Assembly (NCBI RefSeq): GCF_047675955.1
Contig: NC_132912.1
Coordinates: 83,600,382 to 83,664,381 of the forward strand
Reading direction: 5' to 3'
From: Chlorocebus sabaeus
Lineage: Eukaryota; Chordata; Mammalia; Primates; Cercopithecidae
DNA length: 64,000 nt
The position numbers were made by a program, and so were the translations under genes. Positions 25,096-36,905 of this stretch are shown in pieces. A model generated the notes under the pieces. It saw only the letters and a list, made by a program, of their open reading frames with translations, had not been told where the DNA came from and ran no database searches. Each line of letters starts with the position of its first letter. The stretch's first letter is position 1.

Positions 25096-26405
25096 AAAAT
25101 GCTTTAAGCCCCTATGAAAACTTAAAAACTCATGTAAATCAGTAAACACAATCAATCTACTATTCAATAATTTACTTTCCCCTGAGTTGCTGTGAAGATG
25201 CTATAATCTCTTCATAGAAAGATAAGTGAGAGAGTAAGTACATTAATTAACATGACAAATTGAGAATTTAATTTTGTTTAACACCCTTATCTGCTGTTTT
25301 CTAAGTTACTACTATTCTACCTTGATGTCATTTATAAATGATATGTTTAAGATTGTTTCTAAAAAGTCATTAATTACCACGTTCTCATTCAAAAATCCAG
25401 TACTATTATATTATTGATATGTCCAGTTTCTTTCTGTTATACTGGTGAATTGAAAGTAGGTATTATTGTTTTACAGGTTTCTAATTTATAAATGCACCTT
25501 TATCTTTAAATAAAACTGAATATTATTGCATAAAGTGAATAAAAATTTTTAAAATATGATCAAAACTGATCAAAATAGGTCTATAGCCATGATAGCTACC
25601 TCAAATCTAGGTGATTCTAAAAATTCTTTCAAATAATGAATATTAGTGACCCCCACTTTTCCTCTCCTGACTTGAGTACAAGCACTATTTTATAATTCCA
25701 TAAATGAAAACTCAATGTTTTTTTCTTTATTTTTTTAAAAAAAGAATGTTAGAAAATACCCCCTTTAAAAGAGCAAAACAAGAAGTTATTAAACTCTTAA
25801 CATTTCAGGTTAAACTTAACATAGTATCTGCACAGAGAATGTAGAGAATGACAGGGTTTATTTAAATTTAGGTGCTTTTTTTTTTTTTTTTCCTCACAAA
25901 GGTCACAGTCATATAAGTAATATGCCTTAAGTCTGATTAAAAACACCATCAGAGAATATTCTCAAGAAACTTGAAGAGATTAGCCAAACTGAGTAATTGC
26001 ATTATTGTCCACAGATGTCTCTTGCACATTCAGAAAAACCTCCTAGGTTTTTACAGGCTTTAACTATGCTGATAAGTGTGATTATATTAGAGTCCTTTAA
26101 GATCCAGTTCTCATAAAAATTTTTGGATGATACAAACATAAGTGATTAGAAAGTTTTGGCAACCTTTCCTTAAAGCCTTCCAGGAAGGGAACTCACACTT
26201 TTCATAAATAACAATATTTAATACTGATATTTTACACTGAATGTAAACTCTTAAATGGTAGGTTAATTTTCTTCCTTACATGATCAAAGGAGATGGAGAA
26301 CACCTGGTTACATTTTGGTTACCAGGCAAATCATAATGTATGATCTAGGAATTCCAAGTTTCTCAATACTTCACATTACTTTCAGGCACCTTCAGATATT
26401 TGGAG
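25096..26405. other. Unassigned AT-rich DNA
   Basis: No gene recognised. A T18 run lies at about 25876-25892. Confidence 0.45.
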
Positions 26406-26413
26406 AAATTACC

Positions 26414-26415
<2 letters not shown>

Positions 26416-26450
<35 letters not shown>

Positions 26451-26705
26451 GGAGTCTCACTCTGTCACCCAGGCTGGAGTGTAGTGGCATGATCTCAGCT
26501 CACTGCAACCTCCTCCTCCCGGGTTCAAGTGATTCTCTTGCCTCAGCCTCCTGAGTAGCTGGGATTACAGGCATGTGCCAACATGCCCAGCTAATTTTTG
26601 TATTTTTAGTAGAGACGGGGTTTCGCCATGTTGGTCAGGCTGGTCTTTAACTCCTGACCTTGTGATCTGCCTGCCTCGGCCTCCCAAAGTGCTGGGATTA
26701 CAGGC
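26416..26705 (-). mobile_element. AluS, antisense, 5'-truncated
   Basis: A T-run of about 30 bases followed by both arms. It stops inside the Alu 5' end ('gctgggattacaggc'), so about 15-20 bases of the head are missing. Exact duplication aaattaccta at 26406-26415 and 26707-26716 shows the truncation happened at insertion. Confidence 0.93.
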
Positions 26706-26716
26706 AAAATTACCTA

Positions 26717-27360
26717 ATTTTTAGTTGCTTAAAATGCTCACTAAAGTACAATATGTGCTACTATTTTTTACAACACATTATTTATAATTGAGAACAAATA
26801 TATAAAACTTAAAAACTTAAAGAACTTATTAGGAATGATCATATGAGGTACAATGATCAGATTTTCCAAACTTTGTTGGCTTCGGTGGATATATATTTAA
26901 AAATCATGGGGATCTAACTGTTGGTAGCTAATTCCAGGCTTAAAATACACACGCATACACACAAACACACACACACACAGAAAGAGAGAGAGAGAAAGAA
27001 CTGACACAAAAGATTTATAGAAATATATTTACCTATGCTATGTGATATTTTTATTGCATTTTGTTAAAAATGCTTTTTATAACCCAGTAAATTAATTTCA
27101 CACCACATCAATGGGCGCAACCTGCACTCATTAGAAAACAAACGAACAAAAATCCCCCAAATAATCCTAAGCTGGAAAGGGAGAGGTAGATGTGTGCATG
27201 AATATTTATAAAATAATATTATAGGTCCTAAGAAATATACAAAGTGCAAGGAAGAGCAGATGGACATATTTATATATAGGGTGGAAATGTCAAGAAGATT
27301 TGCCAAAAAAGATGACTTGTACTGAGTCTTAATATATAAATAAGAACCAATAATGGTGGG
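26717..27360. other. Unassigned DNA with (CA)n/(GA)n tract
   Basis: A (CA)n then (AG)n compound repeat lies at 26945-27000. The rest is AT-rich with no gene recognised. Confidence 0.5.
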
Positions 27361-27739
27361 TAATATGGTTTGGCTTTGTGTCCACACCCAAATCTCATCT
27401 CAAATTGTAATTCCCATAATCCCCACATATCCAGGGAGAAAAACGAGTGGGAGATGATTGGATCATGGCGATGGTTTCGCCCATGCTGTTCTCCTGACAA
27501 CGAATGAGTTCTCACAAGATCTGATTGTTTTATAAGTCAGTATTCCTTGCTCTTGCTTGCTCTCCATCTCCTGCTGCCATGTAATATGTGCCTGCTTTCC
27601 CTTCCACCATAATTGTTAAGTTTCCCTAGGCCTCCTCAGTCATGCAGAACTGTGAGTCAATTAAACTTTTTTTTTTTTTTTTAATAAATTACCCAGTCTC
27701 AGGTAAGTCTTTATAGCAGTGTGAGAATGGACTAATACA
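27361..27739 (+). mobile_element. THE1 solo LTR
   Basis: Matches the THE1 LTR from 'ttggctttgtgtccacacccaaatctcatctcaaattg' to 'gagaatggactaataca'. Exact 5-bp duplication gtggg at 27356-27360 and 27740-27744. It includes a T19 stretch replacing the AATAAA-proximal pyrimidine run. Internal region was lost by LTR-LTR recombination. Confidence 0.93.
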
Positions 27740-27744
27740 GTGGG

Positions 27745-27944
27745 AATAAGAATGTGGGTAAGTAAAGAAAGAGGTAGAAACAAATAAGACAGTAGAGAAA
27801 AGATGATCTTGGGCAGAATCTGGAAGACCAAACAGCTTTCCTAAAAGCCAGTGCTTATAGATTATAAAAAGTCTCATATATCATGCTGAGGAGCTTGGTC
27901 TTCATTTCCTGACAAATGGAAATACATAGAACACACACAGTGGT
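27745..27944. other. Unassigned DNA
   Basis: Short gap, nothing recognised. Confidence 0.4.
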
Positions 27945-28125
27945 TATTACTGTGGCCTTTAGGGTGAAACTGCCTAGATTGAAATGCTGGCTTCAATACC
28001 TACTAGTTATGTGCCTTTACAGAAGTTACTTCTCCTTTCTGTGCCACAGTTTTCTCATGTATAAATAGGGATGATAATACGATTTACAGAGTTGTGAAAA
28101 TGAAATGAATTGATAATTTACAATT
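27945..28125 (+). repeat. MIR SINE
   Basis: MIR order is preserved: 'gcctagattgaaatgctggctt', 'cctactagttatgtgcctttacagaagttacttctcctttctgtgccacagttttctcatgtataaatagggatgataatac'. Confidence 0.8.
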
Positions 28126-28251
28126 TTGTTTTAGACATAAAATCCACATTAAATATTAGTTGATCTTTATCTGATTATTATGTTAGAATTCTATGAAAGA
28201 ATGTGAAAGATAGAGAATTATTGTTGGCTGACTTGTGATACCTGTGTAAAC

Positions 28252-28458
28252 CAGGATTGGCAAACTATGGCCTGAGGGCCAAACCTGGCTGGCGGTTTGT
28301 TTTCTTGTGGTCTGTAAGCTAAGAATGTTTTAAATATATTTTGAAGTGTTGTAACAAATCAGGTGATGAAGAGAATATGCAATAGAAACTGTATATGGCC
28401 CACACAAAGCCTAAAATATTTACTATGTAGCCTTTAAAAAATAGTTTTCTGACCCCTG
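28252..28458. mobile_element. Short hAT-type DNA transposon, both ends present
   Basis: Termini 'caggattggcaaactat' and 'atagttttctgacccctg' are imperfect inverted repeats of the CAGGGGTCGGCAAACT type used by hAT-Charlie elements. The interior has 'cctgagggccaaacctggctgg' and 'cctaaaatatttactatgtagccttt'. At 207 bp it is non-autonomous. No 8-bp duplication survives. Confidence 0.75.
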
Positions 28459-28579
28459 TTATAGATGAATCTCTGTGTAACCAAAATGATAAGGTGATAT
28501 GTGAAAATAATCATACAAATAAATACAAACAACTCCAAATCTCTCAAACTCCCAATTTTTTCCTTTTTCCTCTATCTTA

Positions 28580-29010
28580 CAGGTGTAGTGGGCCACTGTG
28601 GTTTGATGCCTGGATTCCTATTCCACAATAATGATTTTATTACATAGCAGTGGGGAGAGTTGAATGCTGATAGCTCATAGTTGGATACCTCTCCAGAAAT
28701 TACCCTCAGCAATAGGGAGTAGCCCCACCCAAGGTGAATTTCCTCTGTAGCAGTAGTCATAATACAATACATGGTTTATATAGGGGAACAAAATGTGACT
28801 CCCTTACTCCAGGAGGAAATTTTGAAAGGTAATCCAAGTTCCAGAGCTCCCTTTGAGAACATTATTGCAGCTGTATCACACTTTCATCCCTTTCCCTACT
28901 CAGTCTGCTTCTTCACTTCTAAAGGTGTTGTCCCTGAAAATATTTTTCTAAGAACTTCTTACCTGTGAATCTCATCAAAGAATTTGTTTCTTGGGTAACC
29001 CAAACTAAGA
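28580..29010 (+). mobile_element. Possible old LTR or ERVL-associated remnant
   Basis: Ends with 'gtttcttgggtaacccaaactaagact', a phrase typical of several old mammalian LTR 3' ends. It lies upstream of the ERVL pol relic at 29690, so they could belong together. Weak evidence. Confidence 0.35.
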
Positions 29011-29039
29011 CTGTGGGTATTAATGGTAGTTCAATGAAA

Positions 29040-29070
29040 ATATATATATATATATATATGTATACATATA
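29040..29070. repeat. (TA)n tract
   Basis: About 10 TA units, then 'tgtatacata', adjoining an Alu T-tail. Confidence 0.9.
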
Positions 29071-29360
29071 TTTTTTTTAAGAGAGGGAATCTCGCTCTGT
29101 TGCCCAGGCTGTAGTGCAATGGAGTGATCTCAGCTCACCGCAACCTCTATCTCCTGGGTTCAAGCGATTCTTCTGCCTCATCCTCCTGAGTAGCTGGGAC
29201 TACAGGTGCGTGCAACCGCGCCCAACTAATTATTGTATTTTTAGTAGAGACAGAGTTACACCATATTGCCCAGGCTGGTTGCTAACTCCTGACCTCGTGA
29301 TCCACTTACCTCAGCCTCCCGAAGTGCTGGGATTACAGGCATGAGCCACCATGCCAGGCC
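29071..29360 (-). mobile_element. AluS, antisense
   Basis: Both arms complete from 'gagagggaatctcgctctgttgcccaggctg' to 'gagccaccatgccaggcc'. Several substitutions; S-type. Confidence 0.92.
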
Positions 29361-29689
29361 AAGAAAACAGATCCTAAATTAGAATCTTGAAGCTGGATTA
29401 CGTATCTCCCCACCAGCTGGCAATGAAGCTAACATCAATGACAGTATGTGTGATACTGATAGTCCTTAGCTTGCTATAGTAGTATATTCAACTGGTAAAA
29501 TTTTCTTTGTGTTGAAATTGGTGGAATACCTGTGTAAAGGAATTCACTAGTTTGTGCAACATCTCAGGTGTTTGAAAAAGTTGAGAAAATCAAGGCAATG
29601 TTTGGACCCAAGAACATGGGTTTCTAACATCAAAGCTGATCTTCCTCTTACAGCTACTAAATGCTCAAGCAGACAATGAAAGAGATTAA

Positions 29690-30540
29690 CATTGGGTTCC
29701 AGTATGGTGTCATCTTTTGAGGAGACCAACCAGTTATCTGGAGGTAAGATAATTAATTACCTTGGACATTTTCTATCTTGGAAAGCACAGCCATTCATCA
29801 TAACTGGAATTGACACGTATTCTGAACATGAGTTTTCCTTTTGTCTTCAGACTCTCAGCCAGTACCACGAACAGACAGTTTACAGTGTTTTTAATCTACC
29901 AATGCATAACCTCATATTGAATTTGAATTAGAGTGGAAACCCACTGTAAATGAGAGGAAAGTACAGCGATGTGCAATATTAGTAACACACCTCTCACAAC
30001 CTGCTCACCTAATATAGAAACAGAATGGCCTTATGAAGATTTAGCTGAGGGGTCAGTTTGGAAAAGACTCTATCCAAGGATACCATACCATTCTCTGAGA
30101 TTTAATGTATATCCCTAAAGACTATTATATGATGTTGTATTCCAACAGGTAGAATACATAGGTCTGGAACTAAGGCTGAAAGTAGAAGTGACCTGCTTAT
30201 GATTGCTTCTAGTGACTCCCTGGGGAAATTGTGCTTTCCAAATCTACAACTCTGGGTTGTATCTGTATAGAGCCCCTGGTCCCCAGGGTGGAAACACTTC
30301 TACAAGGGAACATAGCAAGTATCTCACTAAATGATAAGCTATCGCTGTTCCCCAGTCACTTTAGACTACTTGTGGTAGGAGAACAGCAAGCAAGAAAGTG
30401 AGTTATCATCCTGGCAGAAGTTGTCAACCCTGTTCATACTGTGTGCTGTTATGCCCCAAGGACAGGGCACATGTTTGGCATACAAGGATTACCAGAGTAC
30501 CTCTTTGTACTTGCTTGCCGAATTTGGATAATAAATGACA
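29690..30540 (+). pseudogene. ERVL-class endogenous retrovirus pol (integrase region) relic
   Basis: Across 29692-29931 the plus-strand translation resembles the catalytic-core start of ERVL integrase, and 29931-30500 continues with degraded similarity to the following pol segment (for example around 30200-30300 and 30360-30460). Many stops and frameshifts mean it cannot make a protein. No flanking LTR pair is confidently visible. Similarity is from memory and needs a translated search. Confidence 0.6.
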
Positions 30541-30904
30541 AGTGTACCAGCCACAGTTTTAAAATACCATGGTAACTGGGGTCTTAGGCTGCTTAATGGT
30601 GGTGTGATTAGTAGAATTATTTACCCCAAGAAGATTATATACCCTAATCCTTTTGACTATAAATATGATGAAACACCACTATTTTGAATACATTGCCTTA
30701 CAGGGCAAAATGAATTTATCATTTAATTAAGGTTAATGATTACTTGAATTTAAAATAGATTATTCTGGGCTATCCAAGCAGATCCACTGTAGTCACATAA
30801 ATCCTGAAAAGTAGAAAAGAAGATAAATAATTTGGAAACCATATTGTACATCTGAGTAAGCATGGGCCTACATTTGAACATAGGCCTTGCCAGTGACTAG
30901 CTCT
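30541..30904. other. Unassigned DNA
   Basis: No gene or confident repeat. Confidence 0.4.
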
Positions 30905-31671
30905 GTAACTAGCAATATTTGGTTTCCTTTTCTGCCTTAATTTACTTAGAACAATGGCTTGCAATTGCATCTGTTGCTTCACAGAACATAATTTTGTTCT
31001 TTTTATGTCTGTACAGTATTCCATGGTGTATATATACCACATTTTTGTTATCCAGTCTACCGGTGATAGGCACTTCAGTTGATTCTACGTCTCTGCTATT
31101 GTGAATAGTGCTTCAGTGAACATGTGAGTAGTGGTGCCTTTTTGGTAGAACACTTTGCTTTATTTAGGACATATACCCACTAATGGAATTGCTGGGTCAA
31201 ATGGTTGTTCTGTTTTAAGTTGTTTGAGAAAGCTCCATACTGCTTTTCACAGTGGTTGACCTAATGTACAACCCCACCAACACTGTATAAGTGTATAAGT
31301 ATTCCCTTTTCTCTGCACCCTCACCAGCATGTTTTTTGTTTTTGTTTCTTTTTTTAATTTTTAATAATAGACATTCTGACTGCTGTGAGATGGTATCACA
31401 TTGTGGTTTTTCATTTGCATTTCTTTGATGATTAGTGATGATGAGCATTTTTTCATATGTTTGTTGGCCACTTATATCTCTTATTTTGAAAGTGTCTATA
31501 TTTGTGGCCCATTTTTAATGGGGTTATTTGTTTTCTTGCTTGTTGAGTTGCTTAAGTTCTTTATAGATTCTGGGTATTTTCTTTCATTCTGAAAGTGTCT
31601 GTGTACTCCCTTGATAATTTCTTTTGCTGTGCAGGAGCTCTTTGGTTTAATTAAGACCCACTTGCCAATTT

Positions 31672-31963
31672 TTTTTTTTCTTCAGATGGAGTCTTGCTCT
31701 GTCGCCCAGGCTAGAGTGCAGTGGCATGACCTTGATTCACTGCAACCTCTGCCTCTCGGGTTCAAGTGATTCTTCTGCCTCAGTCTCCTAAGTAGCTGGG
31801 ACTACAGGCACATACCATCATGCCTGGCTAATTTTTATATTTTTAGTAGAGACGGGGTTTCACCACATTGGTCACTCTAGTCTTAAACTCCTGACCTCAG
31901 GTGATCCACCTGCCTCGGCCTCCTAAAGGGCTGGGATTAAAGGTGTGAGCCACTGTGCCCGGC
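31672..31963 (-). mobile_element. AluS inserted into the L1, antisense
   Basis: Interrupts L1 ORF2 at 'cttgccaattttt'. L1 resumes with 'ccaatttttgtttctgtggc' at 31963, so ccaattttt is the target-site duplication. The Alu is younger than the L1. Confidence 0.93.
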
Positions 31964-33491
31964 CCAATTTTTGTTTCTGTGGCAATTATTTTTAAGGACT
32001 GAAAGCAAGCCTTCTGAAAGCTGATAACCAGAGTGGTGTTTCCTAGGATTTCTTCTTGAATTCTTATAATTCAAGATCTTACATCTTTATTCCATGGAGA
32101 GTTAATTTTTGCATATAGTGAAAGGTAGGGGTACAAATTCATTCTTCTGAATATGGCTTGCCAACTATTCCAGCACCATTTATTGAATAGGGAGTGCATT
32201 CCTCATTGCTTAGTTTTGTTAACTTTGCCAAATATCAGATGACTGTAGGTATGCAGCTTTATTTCTGTGTTCTTTATTCTGTTGCATTGGCCTATGTGTC
32301 TCTTTCTGTACCAGTACCATACTGTTGTGGTTATGACAGCCTTTTAGATTGGTTGAAATTGGGTAATGAGATGCCGTCAGCTTTTTTTTTCTTTTTTGCT
32401 TAGGATTGCTTTGGCTATTTGAGCTATTTTTTGGTTTTAAGCTATTTGGGTTTTTTCTAGTTCTGTGAAAAATGACACTGGAAGTTTGATAGAAATAGCA
32501 TTGAATATATAGATTTCTTTGGGCCATATGACCATTTTAACAATATTGATTCTTCAAATCCATGAGCATTGAATGTTTTTCCATTTGTTTGTGTCATCTA
32601 TGATTATTTTTAGCAGTGTTTTATAGTTCTTCTTGTAGAGATTGCTTATCTCCTTGGTTGAATGCATTTCTAGGTATCTTTTTTTGGTCTACTTTAAATG
32701 GAATTGAATTCTTAATTTGGCTTTCAGCTTGAAAGCTACTGGTGTACAGATACACTACTGAGTTTTGTACATTTATTTTTTTATCCTGAAACTTAACTGA
32801 AGTTGTTTATCAGTTCCAGGAGCCTTTTGACAAAGTCTTTAGGGTTTCCTAGGTATAGACTCATATCATCTGAGAAGAGAAATAGTTTGACTTCTTTTTT
32901 TCCTATGTGGGTGGCTTTTCTTTTTCTTGCCTGGAAAATATTTTATTTCTCCTTCACTTATGAAGATTAATTTGGTTGAATATGAAGTGCTTGTTTGGAA
33001 TCTCTTTTTTTAAAGAATACTGAAAATAGTTCTACTTGCTTGTAAGGTTTCTACTGAGAAGCCCACTGTCAGCCTGATGAGGTTCCCTTTGTACATGATC
33101 TGAGTTTTTTTCTGTAGCTTTCTTTAAGATTTTTTCTACAGAATTGACCTTGGACAGTCTGGTGAATATATGCCTTGGTGATGTTCATTTTGTATGGAGT
33201 AATGCAGGTGTTCTCTGGATTTCTTGTACCTAGATGTCTCCCTCTCCAGCAACATCAGGGAAATTTTCTTAAACAATTTTCTCAAATATATTTTCCAGGT
33301 TCTTTGCTTTTTCTCCTTCTCTCTCTAGAATGCTAATAATTTGTAAAGTTGGTCACTTTACACAATCTCATATTTCTTGAAGACTTTTGTCCGACTTTGT
33401 TAGTTTGGAAGAGAAAACTTCAAGCTCTGAAATTATTTATTCTGCCTGGTCCAGTCTACTGATAAAGCATTCAATTGTATTTTGAAATTTC

Positions 33492-33791
33492 TTAAGTGAG
33501 TTTTTTAATTCCCAAAGCTCTGACTGATTTTTTAAGCATGTTTATCTCTTTCTTCATTTCCTGGATTAGTTCGAAAGTTTCTTTGTGTTGACTTTCAACC
33601 TTATCCTGAATCTTGTTGAACTTATTTGCAATCCATGCTTTGAGTTCTTTATCTTTCATGTCTAAGTTTTCATTTTGATTAGGGTCCATTGCTGGAGAGA
33701 TAGTGGGATCCTTTTTTGGTGTTACATATTCTAATTTTTCATGGTGCCCAAATTCTTGTTCTAGTTTCTTCTCAACTGGAGAAACTGTCAC
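33492..33791 (-). pseudogene. L1 ORF1p N-terminal/coiled-coil remnant (99 codons)
   Basis: An open frame of 99 residues corresponding to the N-terminal part of L1 ORF1p, the RNA-binding trimeric chaperone. It includes 'MDPNQNENLDMKDKELKAW' and a heptad-like run ('NKIQDKVESQHKETFELIQE') expected of the coiled coil. The RNA-recognition and C-terminal domains are not in frame. Intact ORF1p is about 340 residues. Position next to the 5'UTR fits ORF1. Confidence 0.75.
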
Positions 33792-33829
33792 TTCTAATTT
33801 TTGTAATTATTTTCTTTCAAGTAGGATTT

Positions 33830-35335
33830 TTTTCTTTTTTTCTCTGTCCCTAAAATATTATTATTTTTTCTTTCTTTTCCTTCCCTTCCCACTCCTCCCT
33901 AAGTGGTGTGAGTGTAGAGAATCCTGGATAGTGTCTTTTCACTTTACTGCTGTAGCCTTATGCCCTTCTTTTGACAGGTTTTATTTAAGCTGTGCAGTTT
34001 GAACTACAAGCTAGTAGGTCGCACTTATAGGTAAGAGTCAGCTGCAGTCAATGTGGCTGGGTGTATACTTGATCCTTGTTTTCTGGGAGAAGTTCTCTGC
34101 TGCCTCTGGCAATGGGCTGATTCGTGAAGTGAACAATGATTTGAGCTCCCTGCTCAACCCTAAGGGTGAGCGGGTTGTAGGTCAAGATGAGCAGGCCAGA
34201 CCTGTCAGTTCTGCTTACAGATCTCCTGATGGCAGGCACCAGCACCAGTGCCAAGGGAGAACACAGTGGGCAGATACCAAGAACCCAGAGGTGTGTGTAG
34301 ACATGGAACTGGGAAACCTACTTATCCAAAGTCATCTAAACAAGATTGGAGGGCAGTCTATACTCCTAATCCAGAAGATTAGGAGTCTAGATGCTCCAGA
34401 TGCCTAGAGATCTGCCTGGGCATACAGTGGAGTCAACTCCTCTGCACCAGGATCTCTGCACAGGAAGGGCGTGGTGGCTTAAGTTGCTGAACTGGGTGAA
34501 TGGATGCTCCTAATGTCTGGAGATTTACCTGGGTGTGAAGCAGAGAGGGCCACCCTGCAACATGATCTATTCCAGGAAGGGTGGAGAAGCTCAGGCTGCA
34601 GAACCAGGTGAGTGGGTGCTCCAGATTCCTGGAGACTGGCCTTGCCATGGAGTGGATAGGGCCTGCTCTCCTTCAGTCTCTGCCCATGAAGAGTGGGCTG
34701 GCTCAGGCTGCTGGCTCAGGCAAGTGGGTACTTCAAATGCCTGAATTTCTGCCTGAGGGTAGAGCAGAGAGGGCCCTGCTTCACTGGGGGAGCAGCCTGG
34801 GAAATCCAGCAATGGCACACGCAGACCTGTTGCAGGTCTCCAAACTGCCCCTGGCTGTAAGTCTCACCACCCAGGGGATACTGTAGCTGTAGCAGCTTTC
34901 TTCCTGTCCCAGGCTTGCAACAAGGAGAGCACAATTCCAAGACCTACTGCTGAGTCATTTTCCATAGTTCTAGCTGTGGAGACCCCTACTCCACTGCAGA
35001 GCAGGTGCTCCAATCTCTGACCTAAGACTAAAATGCCTGTGCAATAAAGCTGCCCACTCACCAAAGAAAAGCAGTGTTTTTAAGTCAAGTCTCTCCCCAA
35101 GTTAGCCACATGACTTGGGAGAAACAAAGTGCTTTCCCTGAGCCTGGGTTGCTTGAATCCCCAGTGGAATGGAAAGGTGAGTCATAGAGGGAGGCTGGCT
35201 CTCTGCCTCTCTTACATACTGGGCTTCACTCACTTTTATCAGCTGGATGCCGTCACAGTGGCTGTTTTCCAGTGTTCTCCTTCCTGGGATCTGGGGTGTC
35301 ACAATTCCGGAGGATTTTCCTTCTTGAATTAAGTT
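33830..35335 (-). promoter_or_regulatory. L1 5'UTR (ancestral promoter region)
   Basis: Markedly GC-richer than surroundings, non-coding, and upstream of the ORF1 remnant on the minus strand. L1 5'UTRs carry the internal RNA polymerase II promoter. A tandem array occupies 34392-34840. Activity today is unlikely given divergence. Confidence 0.65.
34392..34840. repeat. Four imperfect 112-bp tandem units in L1 5'UTR
   Basis: Units are anchored at the block 'tgctccagatgcctagaga' and its variants at 34392, 34505, 34617 and 34729, followed each time by 'ctgcctggg..g..gaga/gtgga..gagggcc'. Spacing is 113, 112 and 112 bp. Confidence 0.8.
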
Positions 35336-36519
35336 CACAAAACTGATTTTTATGCGCTATCTTGTTATTGTCATGTGGCTGACATGCATTGAAAGCCTCT
35401 AATATGCCATATTCTAAATAAAAAGAAAGCATAAAAGTTTCATGAACTGAAAAAGTGTGCACCCTCTCCCCTCAGCCTCGCCTTCACTGTAGTTGTATTG
35501 TGTGTAATGAGCAGATCTAGGTAAAAGTATTTGTCTTCCCAGCATGGAGTTTTCTCTCTGCACCTGCTCTTCTGTTTCTCTTCACTCCCAAACACAAGTA
35601 ATTTCCCCTATGGTGACTGTTTCCAGAATGAGCCAAACACAAACAGCCAAATAAACCCACTTAAGATGAATAGAAAAATCAAAGGAATTGGAAAGGAAAT
35701 TGCCTTACCAAGTTTACCCCATCTGCATGGACAAGAAGGTCCAAGGGAGCCCCGAATACAGGATTTTCCACATGCACTGTAATTATATTGCCACTGGGCT
35801 CTGGGCTGCAAATGCTGACCTATGTGTGTGGCTCTCGAGATTCATGTCCAGATCCTCTTAAAAAGGTTTTATTTCTCAACTCTTATCAGACATCTGTCGA
35901 GCTGCCCATCTGAGCTAGATATTAATGCTGCAATGGAGATTATACATGTAAATTTGAATTCTGCTTGCTGTGGTAGTGAGGCTTGCCTGCAAATTCTTTG
36001 CCTAGCTCTGGCTGTGAAAATATTTCAATTTCCAGGCATAAAACTGAAGTCAGAGCACTCAGTAAGCATCATGAATATTTTGTAGACATCTCACCCGAGC
36101 AGAGAGAAAGTGACTTAATATCTAATGCTTGTAAATAGGTCACAGTAAGGGCTGTCCTTTGCCCGACCAGGAGAGACATTTTCATTCTAGCAGTCAACTT
36201 TTGTAGATAATAACTGCCATAAGATTAACTATTTAATGGTTTTTTGGTACTGGGAAAGACCAGTGTTTAAGAGAGATATTTTGATAATTTTTAAAAATTG
36301 CATTATAATCGATTACACCTTTAAAACTTTTTAAGAGCTGTTATAAACTAAGATTTCACTTGGAAAAGAATGGGACAAAAGAAAAACAATGTCTTAAAAT
36401 AGAGGTCAGAATTGCTAACAGCCACCATACTGTACAATATCGCCCATATGCCCAGATATGGGGTAATGATTACTCTGGTTTGGATACAAACAAAACAGAG
36501 TAAGACAAAACTATTTCAA
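35336..36519. other. Apparently single-copy DNA, possibly constrained
   Basis: No repeat recognised. Sequence of moderate GC with several CpGs and complex, non-repetitive words (35700-36240). No gene model is supported. The 87-codon frame at 35822-36085 has no known relative. Confidence 0.45.
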
Positions 36520-36660
36520 ACCCATTTTTAAAATATTTTATTATGCTATAAGCATTGCATACGTTCCTTAGGGAACATTTATTATAGAAAATATAAACAG
36601 ACATGAAGAAACAAAATTGCCAATCATAATCCCATCATCCAGAGATAACCCTGTATGATG
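36520..36660. repeat. Possible L1M-type remnant
   Basis: The phrase 'ccaatcataatcccatcatccagagataaccctg' resembles a common old-LINE 3' region. Weak. Confidence 0.35.
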
Positions 36661-36716
36661 AATGTGACTTTAGAGCAAAGATCATTTGTTTTATGCTTTG
36701 TATAAATTAGGTCAGC

Positions 36717-36905
36717 AGTTTTCAAAATTGATTGACCACTAAATTGACCCTGCAACTAAAACACAAATATAGTAGCTGAACACATGCCTACGGTCCACCC
36801 AAAACCTACTAAGTCAATAGATTCTTTCCAGGTTACTGTCCTCACTGTATTTTCAGAAGACTGCCTAAGTGATTCTGACGCACAATCACAACTGAAAATT
36901 ATTGC
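36717..36905. mobile_element. MER5-like hAT-Charlie MITE
   Basis: Starts 'cagcagttttcaaaattga' (compare CAGTGGTTCTCAAA) and ends 'aactgaaaattattg', its eroded inverted partner. Interior 'aagtgattctgacgcacaatcac' is MER5-like. About 189 bp, no coding capacity. Confidence 0.6.

Larger units (their letters stand above)
30905..35335 (-). mobile_element. Antisense L1 (L1MA/L1PB-like) with 5'UTR, internally deleted
   Basis: Read on the minus strand: GC-richer 5'UTR (about 35335-33830), an ORF1 remnant (33830-32940), then an abrupt jump at about 32935 into mid-ORF2 and on to the 3' end of ORF2 (about 30905). Most of the endonuclease and part of the reverse transcriptase are missing. An Alu is inserted at 31672-31963. 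Keeping a 5' end is unusual among genomic L1 copies. Confidence 0.88.

Noticed and set aside
34051..34940. Cluster of 60-118 codon frames on both strands
   Set aside because: Chance frames in the GC-richer L1 5'UTR; they overlap each other on opposite strands.
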